Below, piece after piece: positions 18,344-26,890 of a DNA stretch of 64,000 nucleotides. The position numbers were made by a program, and so were the translations under genes. The stretch is taken from assembly GCF_036347135.1 (NCBI RefSeq), contig NZ_CP108938.1, forward strand, positions 8,742,001 through 8,806,000. Direction: 5' to 3'. Under the pieces are notes generated by a model. It was not told the DNA's origin. It ran no database searches and saw nothing but the letters and a program-made list of their open reading frames with translations. Positions within the stretch are counted from its first letter, which is position 1. Each line of letters begins with the position of its first letter. Source of the DNA: Streptomyces sp. NBC_00775 (GTDB lineage: Bacteria; Actinomycetota; Actinomycetes; Streptomycetales; Streptomycetaceae).

Positions 18344-18359
18344 GTTGCCGTACGGTTAC
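18344..18359. promoter_or_regulatory. Candidate second dyad in the TetR intergenic region
   Basis: GTTGCCGTACGGTTAC is an imperfect 16-base dyad around CCGTACGG, placed between the operon operator and the TetR gene. It may be an autoregulatory site or part of the TetR promoter. It has no second copy at the permease, so it is weaker evidence than the 10-4-10 element. Confidence 0.35.
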
Positions 18360-18370
18360 CGATCCCTCAC

Positions 18371-18422
18371 GGGGTGCGGGGCTGTGACGCCATGCGGCTC
18401 CGCCGCGCGGGCGCGGCCGGCC
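18371..18422. repeat. Dispersed GC-rich intergenic element
   Basis: The stretch GGGGTGCGGGGCTGTGAC... through GGCTCCGCCGCGCGGGCGCG closely matches the sequence at 59029-59079 after the mycosin gene, differing at only a few bases. It contains a GGCTCCGCCG block with local self-complementarity. It lies in the leader region of the TetR gene. Confidence 0.6.
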
Positions 18423-18451
18423 ATCGCGAACCCGCGGCTAGGATCGAACAC

Positions 18452-19078
18452 ATGGGCACAGGTGGTGGGCGAAAGGTAGGCAGGCCGCGGGCCGCGCAGC
18501 GGCCGGACAGCGGGCTTACCCCCCGTGCCGAACTGCTCGACGCCGCCGCCGAGTTGTTCACCACGCGGGGATACGCCGCCACGACCACCCGTGCCGTCGC
18601 CGAGCGGGCCGGGATGCGTCAGGCGTCCATGTACCACTACGTCTCCGGCAAGGAGGAGCTGCTCGCCGAGCTCCTGGAGTCCACGGTCACGCCCTCGCTG
18701 ACCTTCGCCCGTGAGCTCCTCGCGGACGACGCGACCCCGGCCGGGGCCCGGCTGTGGGAGCTGTGCCGCACGGATGTCGAGCTGCTCTGCGGCGGCCCGC
18801 ACAACCTCGGCGGGCTCTATCTGCTGCCCGAGGTGCGCACCGAACGCTTCGCCGGCTTCCATGCCGTACGGGCCGAACTCAAGGACGCCTACCGCCAGTT
18901 GCTCGCCGCGACGGCGGCGGGCGGCGCGCTCGCCAAGAGCGAGCTGGACCTGCGGACGGATCTGCTGTTCGGGCTGATCGAGGGTGTCATCCTCGTGCAC
19001 CGCTCGGAGCCGGAGCGGCCGGTGTCGGCGTTCGCGGAGGCCACGGCGGACGCGGCGCTGCGGATCGCCGGGATCTGA
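18452..19078 (+). CDS. TetR/AcrR-family transcriptional regulator
   Basis: A 208-residue regulator. The N-terminal HTH spans about residues 22-68 (AELLDAAAELFTTRGYAATT, TRAVAERAGMRQASMYHYVSGKEELL), and the C-terminal ligand domain is all-helical. The ATG start gives a basic arm, GGGRKVGRPRAAQRP, before the HTH. It is divergent from the DUF1989/carboxylase operon with a 196-base gap holding the 10-4-10 inverted repeat, the usual layout for a local repressor. It probably senses guanidine, urea or a related signal and controls both the operon and the remote permease; that is inferred from the shared sites, not from the protein. Confidence 0.88.
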   Translation: MGTGGGRKVGRPRAAQRPDSGLTPRAELLDAAAELFTTRGYAATTTRAVAERAGMRQASMYHYVSGKEELLAELLESTVTPSLTFARELLADDATPAGARLWELCRTDVELLCGGPHNLGGLYLLPEVRTERFAGFHAVRAELKDAYRQLLAATAAGGALAKSELDLRTDLLFGLIEGVILVHRSEPERPVSAFAEATADAALRIAGI

Positions 19079-19390
19079 ACTCACCGCATTTCAGGGGGGT
19101 TTCACCCGTCCGGGCAGCGGTTTTCGCATGCCCGTGCGCCGTCACGCACCGTGTGCGAATGAAGGCTCAGCGTGTAAATGGGCCGAGGGTACTCCTGTCC
19201 CGTGGGCGATTTCAGGTGCTTGCCGAATATGACACAGCGATGATCCGGTCGGACTAAGCTCGCCCGCAGCGCACCGAGTTGAGGTGTATTCGTGCGCTTG
19301 TTCCCAAAAGTTCCGAAGATTCTGTTTGACCATGACGTTTCCCCCACAAACTTCCCCGACCCCCCAGCCGATTTGTCTCAGAGGGCATAC
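19079..19390 (+). other. Gene-free leader before the rar conservon operon
   Basis: About 310 bases between the TetR stop and rarA, presumably holding the conservon promoter. The central part is less GC-rich than its surroundings. An in-frame GTG at 19292 could extend RarA by 33 residues but has no ribosome site. I see no RNA gene, repeat or clear hairpin here. Confidence 0.5.
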
Positions 19391-20980
19391 ATGGTGAGTG
19401 TTCAATCGCCTCCCGGTGGCCGTGAACTTCCCTACGCGCGCGTGCTGTTGCTGCCGGCCATACTGATGGCCGCGGTGACCGGAGCCGCCGTCGCCGTTGT
19501 GACGGAGCCGGCCCGGGCCGCCGTCGGCTGGTGCGGCGGCATCGCGACACTGCTGGTCGTCGTGATCGGCGCCGAAGCCGTACGCCGCGGTCGCGTCGCC
19601 CGCGGCCTGCGCGCCGAACTCGCTCGGCGCACCGCCTACCTGGAACAGCGCATCGTCGCCCACGACCAGGAGATCGTGCGCCTCCACCACGAGGTCCTGC
19701 CCGCGGCGCTCGACCGCCTGCGCGGCGGCGATTCACTCGCAGAGGTGGTTCGCACCCTCGGCCGCGACGACCCCAACCTCCGCGAAGTCCCCAAGTCTCA
19801 GCGCGACTTGCTGGCGACGGTGCTCAAGATCGTCGACACCGAGGAGTCGATGCGCGACGCGGCCTACCGGGCCTTCGTCAACATCGCCCGGCGCGTCCAG
19901 GCGATCGTCCACCAGCAGAACAAGGAACTCCGCGAGATGGAGGAGGACCACGGGCGCAACCCCGAGGTCTTTGACGACCTGCTGCGCATCGACCACGGCA
20001 CCGCGCTGATCGGCCGTCTCGCCGACTCCATCGCGGTGCTCGGCGGTGGCCGTCCAGGGCGTCAATGGCCGCAGCCCGTACCGCTGTTCAGCGTACTGCG
20101 CGGCGCGATGTCCCGAATCCTCGAATACCGCCGCATCGAGCTGCACAACATCGTCGAGGTCGCCGTCAACGGCGTGTCCGTCGAACCGCTCATCCACGCC
20201 CTGGCCGAGCTCCTCGACAACGCCACGCGCTACTCGCCGCCGCACACCAAGGTCCACGTCACCGCAATCGAGGTGCAGACCGGCATCGCCATCGAGATCG
20301 AGGACGGCGGCGTCAGCCTCAGCGACGAGGCCCGCGCGAAGACCGAGGGCCTGCTCCAGAAGGCCGCGGAGGGCGCCGACCTCGACTTCCTCGGGGAGAA
20401 CCCCCGGCTCGGCATGGCCGTCGTCGGCCGGCTCTCGCGGATGTACGACATGCAGGTCTCGCTGCGGCAGTCCGCGTACGGCGGTGTCCGCGTCGTCCTC
20501 GTCGCGCCGAGCGCCATGCTCACCGCCGACCGTGCCCTCGGTGTCGCCCACGGCATCGGCGCGACCGCCGTACCGCAGATGGACACCGGCGGAGTCGAAG
20601 GCCCGGCGCGCAAGCCCAAGAAGCGCCGCCCGACCACCGGACCCCGCATTCCCAACCCGAACGGCGGCTCCCTGGACGACGACGTCCCCACGGTCACCGA
20701 ATGGACGCCCAACGGGCTGCCGCAGCGCCGCAGCCGGGTCAAGGTCCCGCTCAGCCAGCGGATCGCCGAGGCCCGCGCCGAGGCGGAGGCGGCCGAGGCC
20801 GCGGCGGCAGCGGCACCCTCCTGGGCCGCCGAGGCCGCTCCGGAGGAGAAGGAGCCCGAACCGGGACTGTGGGTCGAGGCGTTCATGAACGGACTCAAGG
20901 GTGACCCGGATCCGACCGCATTCAGCTCGAACAACCAGTCGGCCCCTGTCGAGGCCGACGACGAGGGGGACCTCAAGTGA
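19391..20980 (+). CDS. rarA: Conservon histidine-kinase-like protein RarA (CvnA9)
   Basis: A 529-residue membrane sensor-like protein of the conservon, a complex likened to eukaryotic G-protein receptor systems. GAGGG lies 5 bases before ATG. Two transmembrane helices sit at about residues 15-60 (LLLPAILMAAVTGAAVAVV and GWCGGIATLLVVVIG). A coiled linker and a cytoplasmic HATPase domain follow (N box ALAELLDNATRYSPP near residue 275; DGGVSLSD). No phospho-acceptor H box is evident, as in other CvnA proteins. The Ala-rich tail is disordered. In S. coelicolor the rar operon restrains aerial mycelium formation. Its stop overlaps rarB. Confidence 0.92.
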   Translation: MVSVQSPPGGRELPYARVLLLPAILMAAVTGAAVAVVTEPARAAVGWCGGIATLLVVVIGAEAVRRGRVARGLRAELARRTAYLEQRIVAHDQEIVRLHHEVLPAALDRLRGGDSLAEVVRTLGRDDPNLREVPKSQRDLLATVLKIVDTEESMRDAAYRAFVNIARRVQAIVHQQNKELREMEEDHGRNPEVFDDLLRIDHGTALIGRLADSIAVLGGGRPGRQWPQPVPLFSVLRGAMSRILEYRRIELHNIVEVAVNGVSVEPLIHALAELLDNATRYSPPHTKVHVTAIEVQTGIAIEIEDGGVSLSDEARAKTEGLLQKAAEGADLDFLGENPRLGMAVVGRLSRMYDMQVSLRQSAYGGVRVVLVAPSAMLTADRALGVAHGIGATAVPQMDTGGVEGPARKPKKRRPTTGPRIPNPNGGSLDDDVPTVTEWTPNGLPQRRSRVKVPLSQRIAEARAEAEAAEAAAAAAPSWAAEAAPEEKEPEPGLWVEAFMNGLKGDPDPTAFSSNNQSAPVEADDEGDLK

Positions 20981-21384
20981 TCCAGCAGCGAGCCAACTTC
21001 GACTGGATGCTCAAGGAGCTCGCCGACGGCGTACCCGGTATCCAGCAGATCGTGGTGCTCTCCGCCGACGGACTGCGCATCGCGCGGTTCGGCGGTGACC
21101 CGGACGCCGCCGACCGGGTCGCCGCGGCCTGCGCGGGCCTGCAGAGCCTGGCCGGAGCCGTCGCGGGAGAGATCCCCAACAGCGACGGCCGGATGCGCAT
21201 GGTCATCATCGAGATCAACGGCGGCTACTTCTACCTGATGTCGGCAGGGCCCAACGCCTACCTCGCGGTCCTCGCCGACCAGACGGCGGAGCCCGGACTG
21301 ATGAGCAACCGTATGCGCGACCTCGTCGTACGGATCGGCGCCCACCTGACGAGTCCGCCGCGGCGCAACGGGCAGACCGTATGA
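20977..21384 (+). CDS. rarB: Roadblock/LC7 protein RarB (CvnB9)
   Basis: A 135-residue roadblock/LC7 domain protein of the conservon, thought to act as a regulator of the RarD GTPase, like MglB. QQRANFDWMLKELADGVPGI starts the fold; VVLSADGLRIARFGGD and MRMVIIEINGGYFYLMSAG follow the typical alpha/beta plan. The GTG start overlaps the rarA stop (GTGA) and the stop overlaps rarC (ATGA), so the four proteins are translationally coupled. Confidence 0.93.
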   Translation: MIQQRANFDWMLKELADGVPGIQQIVVLSADGLRIARFGGDPDAADRVAAACAGLQSLAGAVAGEIPNSDGRMRMVIIEINGGYFYLMSAGPNAYLAVLADQTAEPGLMSNRMRDLVVRIGAHLTSPPRRNGQTV

Positions 21385-21818
21385 CTCCTCCGCAACGCCG
21401 GCGGCGCTACCCCAAGGAAGAGTTCCAGGAACCCCCCCAAGAGAGGTCCCCCGAAAAGGGATCCCCCGCAGAGGGCCAGGACAACCCGAGGGACCCCGAG
21501 CGCCTGTATGTGCTCACGGGCGGGGGCGAGGGCGGCGACCGGGCCGCCCTCGACCTGGTGACGTTAATCGTGGCGCGCGCCGACGAGCCGACCCCCGCCA
21601 CCCAGCCGGAGCAGTCGGCGCTGCTCCGGCTCTGCAAGGCCCCTCTCTCCGTGGCCGAGCTCTCGGCCTATCTCAATCTGCCGTTCAGCGTGGTGACCGT
21701 CCTGCTCACCGAGCTGCTGGCGGCCGAACTGGTACAGGCGCGCGCCCCGATCGTCCGCTCGGCGCTCCCCGACCGTTCCCTCCTCGAAGCGGTGATGCAT
21801 GGACTTCAAAAGCTCTGA
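21381..21818 (+). CDS. rarC: DUF742 protein RarC (CvnC9)
   Basis: A 145-residue DUF742 conservon component. A basic, disordered N-terminus (PPQRRRRYPKEEFQ) is followed by RLYVLTGGG near residue 35 and a winged-helix-like region (LLRLCKAPLSVAELSAYLNL then VVTVLLTELLAAELV) typical of the family. It overlaps rarB by 4 bases and rarD by 20. The conserved helix-turn-helix-like part suggests protein or DNA contact, but its role is not established by the sequence. Confidence 0.92.
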   Translation: MTPPQRRRRYPKEEFQEPPQERSPEKGSPAEGQDNPRDPERLYVLTGGGEGGDRAALDLVTLIVARADEPTPATQPEQSALLRLCKAPLSVAELSAYLNLPFSVVTVLLTELLAAELVQARAPIVRSALPDRSLLEAVMHGLQKL

Positions 21819-22413
21819 CACGATCACCGGCCCTCGCGCCGAGGACCATCTGCCGCACACGGCGCAGGCCGCCGTGAAGATCGTGATCGTGGGCGGCTTC
21901 GGGGTCGGCAAGACGACCATGGTGGGCTCCGTCAGCGAGATCAGGCCGCTGACCACCGAGGAGACCATGACGCAGGCCGGTATCGGAGTCGACGACAACT
22001 ACGGCTCCGAGACCAAGACGGCCACCACCGTCGCCATGGACTTCGGCCGCATCTCGATCACCGAACAGCTGGTGCTCTACCTGTTCGGCACCCCTGGCCA
22101 GGAGCGCTTCTGGTTCCTGTGGAACGGCCTGTTCGAGGGCGCGCTCGGCGCGGTCGTCCTGGTCGACACCCGCCGCCTGGAGGTCAGCTTCGACGTGATC
22201 GGCCGCCTGGAGGAGCGCGGTGTGCCGTTCGTCATCGCCATAAACGACTTCCCGGACGCGCCCCGCTATCCGGTCGAGGACCTGCGGACCGCGCTCGACC
22301 TCTCCGAGGACATCCCGATCATCAAGTGCGACGCGCGCCGCAGGGCCTCCAGCCGGGATGTCCTGATGACGCTGATGCGCTTCCTGCACTCGCTGGCCAT
22401 GACGCGCGCCTGA
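21799..22413 (+). CDS. rarD: Conservon small GTPase RarD (CvnD9)
   Basis: A 204-residue Ras-like GTPase of the conservon. G1 GGFGVGKTTMVGSV lies near residue 31-44, a switch-I region rich in Thr follows (TTEETMTQAGIG), G3 is GTPGQERFWFLW, and G4 reads AINDFPD (NDxxD instead of the NKxD of Ras, the form seen in this family). It starts within the rarC end and is followed by rarE after an 80-base gap. The GTPase is thought to cycle on the RarA/RarB membrane complex. Confidence 0.93.
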   Translation: MDFKSSDTITGPRAEDHLPHTAQAAVKIVIVGGFGVGKTTMVGSVSEIRPLTTEETMTQAGIGVDDNYGSETKTATTVAMDFGRISITEQLVLYLFGTPGQERFWFLWNGLFEGALGAVVLVDTRRLEVSFDVIGRLEERGVPFVIAINDFPDAPRYPVEDLRTALDLSEDIPIIKCDARRRASSRDVLMTLMRFLHSLAMTRA

Positions 22414-22494
22414 ACCCCCCGCACGCACCGAATCCGTACGCAGATACGCCAACTCCCAAGACACCGGATCCACTTCAGTTTCGGAGCGATCACC

Positions 22495-23967
22495 GTGACG
22501 CCTGAATCCCACTCCCCGACCGGTACGGACGACCCCACGCTCGGCCCGCCGCCCGGCTGCCCCGCCCACGGCCTCGGTCCCGGCGGACTGCGCCGGCTGT
22601 ACGGCCCCGAAGCCGAGGACCTGGGAGCCGTATACGAGAAACTGCGCGCCGAGCACGGCTCGGTGGCCCCCGCGCTGCTCCACGAGGACGTGCCGGTCTG
22701 GGTGGTGCTCGGTCACGGCGAGAACATGCACATGGTGCGCACCCCCTCGCAGTACACCCGTGACACCCGGTTGTGGGCCCCCTTGCAGGACGGCACGGTC
22801 AAGCCGGATCACCCGCTCATGCCGATCGTCGCCTGGCAGCCCATCTGCTGCCACGCCGAGGGCGACGAGCACCTGCGGCTGCGCGGCGCGGTCACCGGCG
22901 CCATGTCGACCATCGACCACCGGGGCATCCGCCGCCACATCAACCGCGCGACTCAGCACCTCGTCAACAAGTTCTGCGAGGAGGGCAGGGCCGACCTGGT
23001 GGCCCAGTTCGCCGAGCACCTGCCGATGGCAATGATGTGCGAGATCCTCGGCATGCCCGAGGAGTACAACGACCGGCTCGTGCACGCCGCCCGCGACATG
23101 CTCAAGGGCACCGAGACCGCCATCGCCAGCAACGCGTACCTCATGGACGTGCTGATGCGGCTCACCACCCGCCGCCGGGCCGACCCCAGGGAGGACTTCA
23201 CCAGCCACCTGATCAACCACCCGGCGCGGCTCGACGACCAGGAGATCGGCCAGCACCTGCGCGTCGTCCTGATCGTCGCGTACGAGAGCACCGCCAACCT
23301 GCTCGCCAACGTACTGCGGGTCGTGCTCACCGACCCGGGGTTCCGCGCCCGGCTCAACGGCGGCCAGATGACGGTGCCTCAGGCGGTCGAGCAGTCCCTG
23401 TGGGACGAGCCGCCGTTCAGCACCATCCTCCCCTACGTCGCCAAGCAGGAGACCGAGCTGGGTGGCCAGCGCATCCGCAAGGGTGACGGGCTCATCCTGG
23501 GCATGGCGCCGGGCAACGTCGACCCGCGCGTCCGTCCCGACCTCAAGGCCAACATGCAGGGCAACCGCTCCCACCTCGCTTTCAGCGGCGGTCCCCACGA
23601 GTGCCCGGGCCAGGACATCGGCCGCGCCATCGCCGACGTCGGCGTCGACGCGCTGCTGACCCGCCTTCCGGACATCCAACTCGACTGCGAAGAGTACGAA
23701 CTGCGCTGGCGAGCGTCCATCTCGAACCGGCACCTGGTGGAACTGCCGGTGAAGTTCGCGCCGAGGCCTCAGCAGGACGTCAGGCAGCGGCCCTCCATCA
23801 ACCCGGTGCCGCCGCAGCGCCCGAACGACTGGCTGGTCAGCACGTATCAGCCACAGCCCATGGCTCCGGAACCCGTCATCCCGGCCGGCGAGCCCACGCC
23901 CGCGCCCGAACTGGCCCGCCGGCCGGGAGTGTTCCGGCGCCTCCTGCGCTGGTGGCGCGGCGACTGA
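22495..23967 (+). CDS. rarE: Conservon cytochrome P450 RarE (CYP157-type, no ExxR arginine)
   Basis: A 490-residue P450-fold protein, last gene of the rar operon. The heme loop FSGGPHECPGQDIGR has its cysteine at C370, and the I helix is VAYESTANLLANVLR. The K-helix, normally ExxR, reads EQSLW at residues 299-303, with Trp replacing the arginine and Gln and Ser between. The same EQSLW is described in CYP157C1 of S. coelicolor. The GTG start is preceded by AGCGATCACC, a weak ribosome site. A Pro-rich extension and basic tail (RRLLRWWRGD) follow the P450 fold. It may serve as a structural or redox partner of the conservon complex. Confidence 0.9.
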   Translation: MTPESHSPTGTDDPTLGPPPGCPAHGLGPGGLRRLYGPEAEDLGAVYEKLRAEHGSVAPALLHEDVPVWVVLGHGENMHMVRTPSQYTRDTRLWAPLQDGTVKPDHPLMPIVAWQPICCHAEGDEHLRLRGAVTGAMSTIDHRGIRRHINRATQHLVNKFCEEGRADLVAQFAEHLPMAMMCEILGMPEEYNDRLVHAARDMLKGTETAIASNAYLMDVLMRLTTRRRADPREDFTSHLINHPARLDDQEIGQHLRVVLIVAYESTANLLANVLRVVLTDPGFRARLNGGQMTVPQAVEQSLWDEPPFSTILPYVAKQETELGGQRIRKGDGLILGMAPGNVDPRVRPDLKANMQGNRSHLAFSGGPHECPGQDIGRAIADVGVDALLTRLPDIQLDCEEYELRWRASISNRHLVELPVKFAPRPQQDVRQRPSINPVPPQRPNDWLVSTYQPQPMAPEPVIPAGEPTPAPELARRPGVFRRLLRWWRGD

Positions 23968-23985
23968 GCCGACCGGGCACCGGGG

Positions 23986-24930
23986 CTACCCGGCCCACTC
24001 CTCGTACGACGACCAGGCCCGCAGCACACGCGGGCTGACGAACCGGTGCTCGCGTCCCGTGACCGGATCGGTGAACTCCAGGGCCCGCGCCAGCAGTTGG
24101 AGCGGGCGCCGGAAGTCACCGTCCGCCACGGGGCCGGTCACCACCGGATAGAGGGGATCGCCGAGGATCGGCACCCCCAACGCGCTCATGTGCACCCGCA
24201 GTTGGTGCGTCTGCCCGGTGCGGGGTCTCAGCCGGTAGCGAGCCAGCCCGTCGTCCCGCTGTTCCAGCAGCTCCACGTCGCTGACGGCATTGGGCTCGCC
24301 CTCGACCTCGCGCGCCGCCATGACCCCACGCTCCTTCACGATCCGACTGCGCACGGTGCGCGGCAGGGCGAGCGCCGGATCGTACAGGGCGACGGCCTCG
24401 TATTCCTTGGTGATGAGCCGGTCGCTGAACAACGACTGGTACGCGCCGCGCTCCGCGGGGCGCACAGTGAACAGGACCAGCCCGGCGGTGAGCCGGTCCA
24501 GGCGGTGGGCGGCGCCCAGCGTGGGCAGGCCCAGCTCCCGGCGCAGTCGCGCGAGCGCGGTCTCCGTGACATGGCTGCCGCGTGGCGTCGTGGCCAGGAA
24601 ATGCGGCTTGTCGACGACGACGACGTGCTCGTCGCGGTACACGACGTCCAGCGCGAACGGCACCGGCACTTCGTACGGCAGCTCCCGGTGGAACCACACG
24701 AACATGCCCGGCACGTACGCCATGTCACGCGGCACGGCACGCCCGTCGGCGTCCACGATCAGCCCCGCGTCCAGCATCCCGTCGATCACCCCCGCCCCGG
24801 CCGCGAGCCGCTCCACCAGATGATCACGCACGGTTGCCCAGGCCGCCCCCTGCGGCAGTTTCACCCGCACCGGATCGACCCCGTCGCGCTGCGGCAGGGG
24901 GGAAGGGGGGATCGGGCTTCTGCGTCTCAT
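23986..24930 (-). CDS. RluA-family 23S rRNA/tRNA pseudouridine synthase
   Basis: A 314-residue enzyme isomerising uridine to pseudouridine in RNA. The ATG giving MRRRSPIPPSPLPQRDG is chosen; the frame stays open far upstream but without a ribosome site. An N-terminal region (RVKLPQGAAWATVRDHLVERL) precedes the catalytic domain with VVVDKPHFLATTPRGSH and GAAHRLDRLTAGLVLF, where the HRLD aspartate is the catalytic residue, and LRPRTGQTHQLRVHMSALG downstream. It ends 18 bases from rarE and converges on it. The exact RNA site cannot be assigned from sequence. Confidence 0.9.
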   Translation of the reverse strand: MRRRSPIPPSPLPQRDGVDPVRVKLPQGAAWATVRDHLVERLAAGAGVIDGMLDAGLIVDADGRAVPRDMAYVPGMFVWFHRELPYEVPVPFALDVVYRDEHVVVVDKPHFLATTPRGSHVTETALARLRRELGLPTLGAAHRLDRLTAGLVLFTVRPAERGAYQSLFSDRLITKEYEAVALYDPALALPRTVRSRIVKERGVMAAREVEGEPNAVSDVELLEQRDDGLARYRLRPRTGQTHQLRVHMSALGVPILGDPLYPVVTGPVADGDFRRPLQLLARALEFTDPVTGREHRFVSPRVLRAWSSYEEWAG

Positions 24931-25709
24931 CACGATCAAGCGTACGAGGGGGCACTGACAGGCGGGGTACGAGCCGGTCCCGACCTTGTGTTCGGGCCGG
25001 TGGAGAACCGGACTTCCACGGACCGGGGCCGGTGGAAATACGGTGTGCCCGCCCGTGCTCCGTCGGCAGGACGCGGGCCATGCCTTTCCTCTCCAGCGCA
25101 GCCCTGCCCGCCGGAACCCATGCCCAGCGCCCACAGCCCAGAACGCACAGTGGGCCGTCACCGACGCGGACACCGACCCGCTGCGAGGGCGATCCTGACT
25201 CGCTGGGCCCTCGGCGAGATCGGCTTCCACCGCCTCGAATCTCTGGCCCAGTTCGTCCTTCGCCGACCGGTTGTCGCGCCAATCCACCGTCCGCCTCGTG
25301 GCTCCGTCCGGGACCGAGGGGGGCGCGCGTGTCGTGATCTGCGACCGTCCAGATGTGAGTGCAACTCGTTCAAGCATGGATCAATGGCGGCCACTTCCGG
25401 TCTGGACCGAACTGCGATGTGATAGAAGCTGCAACCGTCGAAGGCGGCGCGTCCTGTTCGCGCCACCGCGGAAGGAGGAGCCCGTTGCGCCACTCGTTCC
25501 CGTCGTCGCCCGCCGGGGCCGCCACTGCCTCGGCCCTCTTGGAGCACGCCCGTGAGCGGGCGCGCCAACAGCGCACACGGGGATGTCCTCGTACGTCACC
25601 GTGAAGCACCGATCGTCCAACTCCTCGGCTTCTCGCTGCGAGAGCAGGCAACCTGCCCCACGCCTCACGCGCCTCAGCCAACTTCGGCGCCATAGACATG
25701 GAGGACTTA
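24931..25709. other. Gene-poor 780-base stretch before the terpene cassette
   Basis: No credible gene is seen. Short open frames on both strands have no consistent codon bias or ribosome site. The last 300 bases are less GC-biased than the flanks. A minus-strand frame near 25600-25690 contains SQREAEELDDRCFTVTYEDI, which reads like coding debris, and a plus-strand frame near 25380-25430 reads SGPNCDVIEAATVEGG, loosely like a DUF397 core. Neither can be assigned. The stretch may be the remains of a regulator locus broken up before or when the terpene pair arrived. Confidence 0.4.
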
Positions 25710-26759
25710 GTGCTCGCCATGATCCCAACGTACGCGGAGCCCACCCCCCCGACGGTAAGTCCATACACTCGGCGGATCGAAGAATATGTCCGCTCGCTCG
25801 GAGAGAGCCTCGGGCTGGCAGAGACGAAGGGCGGCCGGGAACGGCTGGAAGCAGGCTACGGGCAATTTGTTGCCTGGACCTATCCAGAAGCCTCATTCCG
25901 CGATCTCTGCCTCTGTGCGGAATGGCTTTTCTTCACCTTCATCCTGGACGACTTGCACACGTTGAAGGTCTATGACGATCCGGAAGCCTGGACTCCGGTC
26001 CACCGGCGTCTGATGGACATCATCAACACCGGGAAAGACCCTGCACCCGCATGGGAGCAAACTCCTTTCACTGAGGCGCTCACGGATCTGTCCATCCGTA
26101 CGGGCGAAAGGCTCTCACCAGCGCTCCATGGGCGACTGAACCGGCACCTGGACCTGTTCTTCCAAGGATTCACCGAGGAATCCGAGAATCGGTTCCGCGG
26201 AACTCCCCCTGGGATCGACAGTTTCACCCAGACCAGGCGACTGTCGGTAGGTATGGAGTTCGGCTTCGATTTGGTTGAACTCAGCCAGGGCACGGAGGTG
26301 CCTGAAAGCATCTATGAGACAGGCTTGTTCAGGAAGATCGTCGAAGCCGCGAGCGATGTGGTCGCCTGGCAGAATGACTTGCATTCGATTCACCTGGATG
26401 GCATGCGTGGAGACTTCCACAATGTCGTCATCGTCATGCAGCATGCCGACGGAATCTCGCTGCAGGAAGCCATCGACTCGGCCGTTGCCAGGGTTCAGGG
26501 GCGCGTGGCCGACTTCCTGGCCGCCGAAGAACAGCTCCGGCCCTTCCTGGAGAGCCGTGGTGTGCCGTCCCGCACCCGTGACGACGTTCTGAAGGTCACT
26601 GCCGGAATGCGGCAGTGGACGAATGGATGCCTGCATTGGTACGGGAACACCACCCGCTACACCATCCCCACCACCTCGGACGAGTCGGACCAGCAGCATG
26701 CTCACCTGCAGGCGATGCTCCCGAGTCAGGATCGTGCCCTCCGGCATAGTTGCGGGTGA
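25710..26759 (+). CDS. Class I terpene synthase with variant metal motifs
   Basis: A 349-residue class I terpene cyclase, expected to cyclise farnesyl or related diphosphate. The GTG start has GGAGG 5 bases upstream; an ATG four codons earlier overlaps that site and has none of its own. The aspartate motif is FILDDLHT, so DDxxT (D80, D81, T84) replaces DDxxD/E. The second motif is NDLHSIHLD (N222, S226, D230), with Asp for the usual Glu. The diphosphate sensor Arg (R176) lies 46 residues before N222 and the RY pair is in NTTRYTIP. Length and helix pattern fit a complete one-domain enzyme. Codon use is less GC-biased than in neighbours. A P450 gene follows, so a modified terpenoid is likely; its identity is unknown. 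Confidence 0.85.
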   Translation: MLAMIPTYAEPTPPTVSPYTRRIEEYVRSLGESLGLAETKGGRERLEAGYGQFVAWTYPEASFRDLCLCAEWLFFTFILDDLHTLKVYDDPEAWTPVHRRLMDIINTGKDPAPAWEQTPFTEALTDLSIRTGERLSPALHGRLNRHLDLFFQGFTEESENRFRGTPPGIDSFTQTRRLSVGMEFGFDLVELSQGTEVPESIYETGLFRKIVEAASDVVAWQNDLHSIHLDGMRGDFHNVVIVMQHADGISLQEAIDSAVARVQGRVADFLAAEEQLRPFLESRGVPSRTRDDVLKVTAGMRQWTNGCLHWYGNTTRYTIPTTSDESDQQHAHLQAMLPSQDRALRHSCG

Positions 26760-26890
26760 CCAGCAAGGAATACGCACCGGCTTCCTCGACGCCGGCCCGC
26801 ACGAGGCTCCCGCCCCATCGACGCGAACCAAGAGCGACTTGCAGCACAAGCTCGCCAACATCCTGGATCGACAAGAAGGGCCAACGCGCC

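Noticed and set aside
18256..18450. Guanidine riboswitch before the DUF1989 operon
   Set aside because: No arrangement matching known guanidine aptamers is seen; the 10-4-10 dyad explains regulation better.
25380..25700. A DUF397-like gene or a transposase remnant before the terpene synthase
   Set aside because: Only short, weak resemblances (SGPNCDVIEAATVEGG) in frames without start or ribosome site; cannot be supported.
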